Assembly (NCBI RefSeq): GCF_001693775.2
Contig: NZ_MBEW02000002.1
Location: forward strand, 1-64,000
Source: Criibacterium bergeronii
GTDB taxonomy: Bacteria > Bacillota > Clostridia > Peptostreptococcales > Filifactoraceae
DNA length: 64,000 nucleotides
Reading direction: 5' to 3'
The notes beneath the pieces were generated by a model. The model ran no database searches and was not told the origin of the DNA. It worked only from the letters and a program-made list of their open reading frames with translations. Below, in pieces: positions 63,459-64,000 of the stretch; within the stretch, counting starts at the first letter, position 1; each line of letters starts with the position of its first letter. Position numbers and translations under genes: made by a program.

Positions 63459-64000
63459 ATGCTAAAATTAAATAGTGACAACCAAATTGACCAAATTATA
63501 AAACAACAAAATATACAATCCAAGTACAATATAAACGGCATATTAAAAATGGCAGTGGATTTAAAAGCATCAGATGTGCATATCACTGTAGCAGCTCCGC
63601 CATATGTAAGGATAAATGGGAAACTTGTACCAATGATAAAGGATACCTTAAGACTTGAGGACTCCTATGACTTAGTAAAGCAAGTATTAAATGAGTCTCA
63701 GTTTGAATATTTAAGAGAAAATGGAGAAATAGACCTATCATATTCAGTGCCTGACGTTGGAAGATTTAGAGTAAATGCCTTTAAACAAAGAGGCAGCTAT
63801 TGTATGGTTTTAAGACTTATAAGCTTTCAAGCTCCTACTATGCAAAGCCTTGGATTACCGGAAAACTTTAAAAATCTTTGTGCATTAAGAAGAGGCTTGA
63901 TATTAGTTACCGGACCAACGGGGTCGGGAAAATCAACTACACTTGCATCAATGGTGTCTTATATGAACAAGACGAGAAATGACCATATTGTAACTATAGA
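63459..64000 (+). CDS. pilT: pilus retraction ATPase (partial, cut by window end)
   Basis: 180 complete codons are visible. The N-terminus includes MAVDLKASDVHITVAAPPYVRI-like PAS-type fold (about 30-55), and Walker A is VTGPTGSGKSTT (about 149). It lacks the long MshEN domain of PilB, as expected of PilT. ATG at 63459 after AAAAAGGATTGG. The C-terminus and the His and Asp boxes lie outside the window. Confidence 0.93.
   Translation, partial: MLKLNSDNQIDQIIKQQNIQSKYNINGILKMAVDLKASDVHITVAAPPYVRINGKLVPMIKDTLRLEDSYDLVKQVLNESQFEYLRENGEIDLSYSVPDVGRFRVNAFKQRGSYCMVLRLISFQAPTMQSLGLPENFKNLCALRRGLILVTGPTGSGKSTTLASMVSYMNKTRNDHIVTI

Overview
The window is strongly AT-rich, with compact operons, Shine-Dalgarno-led genes (several TTG/GTG starts) and a low-GC Firmicutes gene set. 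SLH-domain surface proteins, CsaB, LytR-CpsA-Psr, RsfS, YqeK, selenium-linked YedF/DUF3343/MnmH and type IV pilus ATPases together suggest an anaerobic member of the Clostridia/Tissierellia. The species cannot be settled from the sequence alone.

Layout. (1) 0.1-7 kb: a secreted copper-amine-oxidase-N-like stalk protein, rpmE, a rhodanese, then a leftward block folA-HesB-like-PPIase-HAD phosphatase-rpsU-hinT and tRNA-Lys(CTT). (2) 7-13 kb: YitT permease, tyrS, and the conserved cluster nadD-yqeK-LCP-rsfS. (3) 13-24 kb: an AAA/DUF4143 ATPase behind an unusual promoter/hairpin, a possible GNAT-like/DUF951 fusion, a membrane GGDEF-EAL protein whose EAL half has lost key residues, an NCS2 purine permease, an ECF sigma/anti-sigma pair and glmS. 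(4) 24-30.5 kb: a co-directional run of DUF5711-like protein, CvpA (apparently with an AUA start), YedF, DUF3343, a small membrane protein, galU, an SLH protein and fructose-6-phosphate aldolase/transaldolase. (5) 30.7-48.2 kb: an accessory region built of debris and cargo. It holds a decayed AbiE toxin-antitoxin locus fused to conjugative-element fragments, an unknown two-gene unit with a secreted P-domain-like protein, a dead IS4-like element, ahpC-ahpF, an IS30 element, a visibly GC-richer TetR-MATE-hydrolase-ABC-ABC efflux island, and a dead IS3/IS150-like element. (6) 48.4-54.5 kb: murJ-DUF5693-csaB (cell-wall polymer export and pyruvylation, the SLH anchor) and mnmH. (7) 54.5-61.6 kb: tandem repeats, an internally deleted IS256-like element and a 2041-residue surface adhesin with internal SLH domains. 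(8) 61.7-64 kb: pilB and the start of pilT.

How the parts fit. CsaB would pyruvylate the secondary wall polymer to which the SLH proteins at 28 kb and 55 kb bind. GalU, GlmS, MurJ and LCP supply and attach wall polymers. YedF, DUF3343 and MnmH point to selenium or sulfur handling and 2-selenouridine tRNA modification. AhpC/AhpF give peroxide defence.

The most unusual things seen are: a promoter nested inside a hairpin that hides the ribosome-binding site (13.0 kb); a cvpA gene with no AUG/GUG/UUG near its ribosome-binding site; a small family of IS256-derived non-autonomous elements (15.1, 20.2 and 54.7 kb); the giant adhesin gene bracketed by a 49-bp direct repeat; a 113-bp inverted repeat about 61 kb apart; and the AbiE wreck that keeps its operator but has lost most of the antitoxin. 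I did not find a clearly new multi-gene defence or biosynthetic system. The least explained gene pair is 33.08-34.04 kb.
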